From NCBI GenBank assembly GCA_002398515.1, contig DGZL01000101.1, forward strand, positions 1,053-10,432: 9,380 nt of DNA, given 5' to 3'. Shown here piece after piece: positions 6,833 to 9,380 of this stretch; position 1 is the first letter of the stretch; the number at the start of each line of letters is the position of its first letter. Below the pieces are notes generated by a model. It searched no databases and was not told where the DNA came from. It saw nothing but the letters and a program-made list of their open reading frames with translations. The translations under genes and the position numbers were made by a program. Source of the DNA: Firmicutes bacterium UBA4981 (lineage in GTDB: Bacteria > Bacillota > SHA-98 > UBA4971).

Positions 6833-7858
6833 TTACTTTACCTCCTTCAGCACGTCAAAAAACACTTCTTCCAGGGTCCCACGGTGAGGTATGAGTTCAT
6901 GGACAAAAATGCCATGAGAAGCCAAGTCTTCATTTAATTGCTGCGCCAACCGTTGACAGTTATCAAGGTCTTTCAAGGCGCCGGAAATCCCGGGGACATG
7001 TGTTGTAAAGGAGTCGTACTGAACCAAAAGTCGGTTGCCGGTTCGGCTGACGGAGGAGACTTCAGGCTTGGCTAGGAGAATCTTCTCTGCTTCCCCGGTG
7101 CCTTCAACCGCTAATTCTATCTTAGGCGCTTCAGTGATTAGCTCTGTGACTTTGCCCTGGGCTATTACCTTTCCTTTTCTGAGTATGACCACTCTATCGC
7201 AGATAATCTCCACCTCATGAAGGAGATGGCTGGACAAGAAGACTCCTTTTCCTGCCCGGGCAAGACCCTTGAGCAAATCACGAAGATCCTTAATCCCTTC
7301 AGGATCCAGTCCGTTTGCAGGTTCATCAAGTATTAATATGTCAGGATCAGGCAACAAGGAAAGGGCAAGCCCGAGGCGTCGCTTCATCCCTTGAGAAAAC
7401 CCGGAGACCCTGTCATCCGCCCTGGATGTTAAGCCGACAGTATTAAGGACTTCGTTGATGCGGTGCGGAGGGATTCCTCCGAGCGCTCTTCGGAACACCC
7501 GTAGGTTTTCCTTAGCTGACAAGTAGGGATATAATTCAACCCCGTCCAGCAGGGTACCAATTCGTTTCCGCATTTCTGATTGGGTCCAATCAGCCTTTTC
7601 CCCGAACAGCTCCACATGCCCTGAAGTAGGTTGAAGAAGGCCAAGGATCATGTTAATAGCTGTGGTTTTGCCTGCCCCGTTAGGCCCCAAGAAACCGAGG
7701 ACTTCTCCGGTTCTGATTTCGAGATCCAAGGAATCTACTGCGACATTGGCGCCGAAGATTTTTGTCAGTTTAACAGCACGTACTGCCGTTTCACCCGGAT
7801 ATGTAGCCGAAGGTCGGTGTGGCACGGTATTTATGTTACTTGATTTATTGCCAATCAC
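6833..7858 (-). CDS. ABC transporter ATP-binding protein (BcrA/DRR-like)
   Basis: Cytoplasmic ATPase (341 residues) that powers the adjacent permease. Numbering from GTG 7858: Walker A GPNGAGKT (58-65), signature FSQGM in place of LSGGQ (154-158), Walker B LILDEP (175-180), and D-loop/H-loop with SSH (H211). The region normally holding the Q-loop glutamine reads GTLLDGVELYPYLSAKENL, as in bacitracin/lantibiotic-immunity type ATPases where this position varies. Residues after about 220 form a C-terminal accessory domain ending EEVFFDVLKEVK. I chose GTG 7858 because GAGGAG (7868-7873) is 9 nt upstream. The same frame stays open to an ATG at 8095, but that longer form has no ribosome site and adds about 79 residues of unlikely sequence. 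The substrate is unknown; drug or bacteriocin export is an inference from the subfamily. Confidence 0.94.
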   Translation of the reverse strand: MIGNKSSNINTVPHRPSATYPGETAVRAVKLTKIFGANVAVDSLDLEIRTGEVLGFLGPNGAGKTTAINMILGLLQPTSGHVELFGEKADWTQSEMRKRIGTLLDGVELYPYLSAKENLRVFRRALGGIPPHRINEVLNTVGLTSRADDRVSGFSQGMKRRLGLALSLLPDPDILILDEPANGLDPEGIKDLRDLLKGLARAGKGVFLSSHLLHEVEIICDRVVILRKGKVIAQGKVTELITEAPKIELAVEGTGEAEKILLAKPEVSSVSRTGNRLLVQYDSFTTHVPGISGALKDLDNCQRLAQQLNEDLASHGIFVHELIPHRGTLEEVFFDVLKEVK

Positions 7859-8166
7859 ATGAAATCGCTCCTCAAATCGAGTCTTCTTTTGTGCTCGCCT
7901 CACGTGGAACCTGCGGATTCGCAACACTGCTTTCGCCATTAACGGAACAAATTCCCTCATACAATAGGGCGAGTTTCTTACAGGTAAATTGGTATAGTCT
8001 TGGGAAAAGGAATTAACCTGAATGTAGGGGAAACTATACTCTAGGTAGGTTGTTGCAAAGACTTGTCTTTTTGGCTGATGGGTTTTGATCCGCACAGTCA
8101 GAGTATGTGCCAGTCCCTGTACTTCTTGGGGGTGCTCCGGCTTTGATTTCGGAGGAGGAAAGCGTA
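7859..8166 (-). other. Divergent intergenic control region
   Basis: This 308-bp gap separates the ABC operon (leftward) from the hydrolase pair (rightward). It contains an inverted repeat (GTATAGT/ACTATAC) and a compact dyad AAAGAC-TT-GTCTTT (8057-8070) followed by two further Ts. Neither direction shows a convincing -35 and -10 pair, although TATAGT hexamers occur on both strands at the repeat. No RNA gene or further ORF is supported here. Confidence 0.4.
7992..8039. repeat. Inverted repeat GTATAGT ... ACTATAC, possible operator
   Basis: Seven-base arms at 7992-7998 and 8033-8039 are perfectly complementary, with 34 bp between and centres 41 bp apart, about four helical turns. Each arm contains a -10-like TATAGT facing outward from its strand. 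It could be a regulator site or paired weak promoters; no binding protein is encoded nearby. Confidence 0.35.
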
Positions 8167-9054
8167 TTGAAGAGATTAGGAAGATTAGTGTGGCTATGCT
8201 TGGTAGTCACGTTGCTTATAGCCGTTGTGGGTTGCTCCGGATTTAGTCATATACGTGTTTTGGAGTTGGACTCAGATCTTCTGACCGTTACCTTCATTGA
8301 CGTCGGTCAGGGAGACTCCATTCTGATTCGAACTCCCTCCGGGAAAACGATGCTGGTGGACGGCGGTGAACGCAGCGCAGGAAATAAAGTGGTTCGAGTC
8401 CTTGGGGAAAAAGGGATCCAACGCATCAACGTAATGGTGGGCACGCATCCTCATGCTGATCATATCGCCGGTCTCATCAGGGTTCTACAAAAGCTGACTG
8501 TGGATGCAGTATATGATTCAGCTAAGCCCTATTCATCCAAGACTTATGAGGACTATCTAAGGCTCATTTACGATAAAAACATCCCTTTTCATGCGGCTCG
8601 TGCTGGAGACGAGATTTTCCTTGATGACTCAGTGAAGATATCTGTTCTTTGGCCTCCTCACACCGATGCAGGGGATCCATTTCATATAGAGAAGCTATCG
8701 GTAAATGACGCATCAGTAATACTCTATATATCCTTCGGTGATTCAACGCTGTTGCTTACCGGTGACGCCGAGACTATGGTTGAAAAAGAGCTAATAAGAA
8801 AAGGCAGTGTTCCCGAGGCCCAGGTCTTGAAGATCGCGCATCACGGAAGCGCCACCTCTTCATCAGATGCTTTCCTCAACATGGTGAAACCTGAGATTGC
8901 GATAATATGTGTCGGCGCAGACAACACATATGGATACCCGCATAGGGAAACCATCAAATCATTGACCGGCATGGGCTCTGAGATACTGAGGACTGATATC
9001 CATGGTACTATCGTCCTGCAAAGTGACGGTAGGACGTGGACGGTAAAGCCATAG
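8167..9054 (+). CDS. Secreted ComEC/Rec2-like metallo-beta-lactamase-fold lipoprotein
   Basis: This 295-residue hydrolase resembles the soluble metallo-beta-lactamase domain of the competence protein ComEC but lacks its membrane channel. From TTG 8167 it starts MKRLGR, then a hydrophobic segment (7-21) and a lipobox VVGC with C23, so it is predicted to be lipid-anchored outside the membrane. Motifs: FIDVGQGDS (43-51), LVDGG (63-67), the metal site THPHADH (H94, H96, D98, H99), SVNDASVIL (178-186), LLTGDAE with D200, IAHHGS with H225/H226, and GYPH near the end. The start is decided by GGAGGAGG (8151-8158), 8 nt upstream; an upstream GTG at 8107 would bury the signal peptide. The family includes nucleases and phosphodiesterases, and the substrate here is unknown. 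It is followed after 30 bp by its usual DUF3006 partner. Confidence 0.93.
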   Translation: MKRLGRLVWLCLVVTLLIAVVGCSGFSHIRVLELDSDLLTVTFIDVGQGDSILIRTPSGKTMLVDGGERSAGNKVVRVLGEKGIQRINVMVGTHPHADHIAGLIRVLQKLTVDAVYDSAKPYSSKTYEDYLRLIYDKNIPFHAARAGDEIFLDDSVKISVLWPPHTDAGDPFHIEKLSVNDASVILYISFGDSTLLLTGDAETMVEKELIRKGSVPEAQVLKIAHHGSATSSSDAFLNMVKPEIAIICVGADNTYGYPHRETIKSLTGMGSEILRTDIHGTIVLQSDGRTWTVKP

Positions 9055-9084
9055 GAACTCTGCTGACCAGGGGGACGGGCTATC

Positions 9085-9327
9085 ATGACTCTGAAAGTGA
9101 CTTTTGATCGCATTGAAGGGGATTGGGCAATACTTCTCATTCGACCGGATGAAACCTGTCAGATCTCTTGGCCTTCGAGCCATTTGCCCCAGGACGCAAA
9201 AGAAGGCTCTGTTCTTACCATCCATATGAACGTTGACGTTCAAGAGACACAGGCTGCGGATAAGCGTGTAAGGAGTCTATTGGACAAGCTGCAGGATAAG
9301 CAAAGGCATGCGCAAGGAGCAAAATAA
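9085..9327 (+). CDS. DUF3006 domain protein
   Basis: An 80-residue protein with the DUF3006 pattern: an N-terminal strand (KVTFDRIEGDWAILLI), a short strand-turn region, then LPQDAKEGSVLTI, and a charged helical C-terminus (DKRVRSLLDKLQDKQ). No signal peptide or membrane segment, so cytoplasmic. DUF3006 proteins are regularly encoded next to ComEC-like metallo-hydrolases, as here, but their role is not known to me. ATG with GGGGGAC (9070-9076) upstream supports the start. Its stop is only 3 bp from the 3' end of a convergent tRNA gene, so it has no room for its own terminator. Confidence 0.88.
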   Translation: MTLKVTFDRIEGDWAILLIRPDETCQISWPSSHLPQDAKEGSVLTIHMNVDVQETQAADKRVRSLLDKLQDKQRHAQGAK

Positions 9328-9330
9328 AAA

Positions 9331-9380
9331 TGGTGGGTCATGCGGGACTCGAACCCACGACACCCGGATTAAAAGTCCGG
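9331..9380 (-). tRNA. tRNA-Lys (anticodon UUU), 5' part beyond the window
   Basis: On the minus strand the sequence reads from the anticodon stem to an encoded CCA (9331-9333). The anticodon stem CCGGA/TCCGG holds the loop CTTTTAA, giving anticodon TTT. A 5-nt variable loop follows. The T arm is GTGGG-TTCGAGT-CCCGC, with one G-U pair. The acceptor strand is ATGACCC with discriminator A. The D arm and 5' acceptor strand are outside. Just past CCA comes TTTTTATTTT on the minus strand, which may help end transcription. Confidence 0.95.

Noticed and set aside
7859..8095. Longer ABC ATPase starting at ATG 8095
   Set aside because: No ribosome site; adds about 79 residues not typical of the family; GTG 7858 has GAGGAG at ideal spacing.
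8107..8166. Hydrolase starting at GTG 8107
   Set aside because: Would place 20 residues before the lipoprotein signal peptide and ignores GGAGGAGG directly ahead of TTG 8167.
1..9380. CRISPR arrays, insertion sequences, prophage genes
   Set aside because: No direct repeat arrays, transposase motifs or phage structural genes were seen.

Overview
The window reads as chromosomal DNA of an anaerobic or thermophilic-type Firmicute. The reasons are the metG-tatD gene pair, a methionyl-tRNA synthetase with a Thermus-type zinc knuckle and C-terminal tRNA-binding domain, strong AGGAGG-type ribosome sites, frequent TTG/GTG starts, a lipoprotein signal, and a tRNA with encoded CCA. I cannot name the species.

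Layout. Positions 1-1421 (minus) hold the front part of a PAS-AAA+ sigma-54 activator; its C-terminus lies beyond the left edge. Positions 1559-2051 (minus) have no convincing protein. They have a good sigma-70-type promoter placed exactly at the start of a sequence that folds into many paired helices, and whose two ends pair with each other. I call this a candidate large structured noncoding RNA of about 490 nt, family unassigned. Positions 2085-2457 are intergenic, with a small plus-strand terminator-like hairpin, a doubtful 25-residue minus-strand ORF and the metG promoter. Positions 2458-5934 (plus) hold metG, tatD and an unrecognised gene with a disordered basic tail. Positions 5983-7858 (minus) hold a two-gene ABC-2 exporter, ATPase then permease, translationally coupled. 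Positions 7859-8166 are a divergent control region with inverted repeats. Positions 8167-9327 (plus) hold a secreted ComEC-type metallo-beta-lactamase lipoprotein and a DUF3006 protein. The window ends inside a tRNA-Lys(UUU) on the minus strand.

How it fits together. metG and tatD are housekeeping genes in their usual order. The ABC pair is a self-contained exporter without a visible regulator. The hydrolase and DUF3006 protein form a recurring pair. The most unusual part is the 880-bp gap between the activator and metG, where the RNA candidate sits upstream of, and possibly co-transcribed with, the sigma-54 activator.
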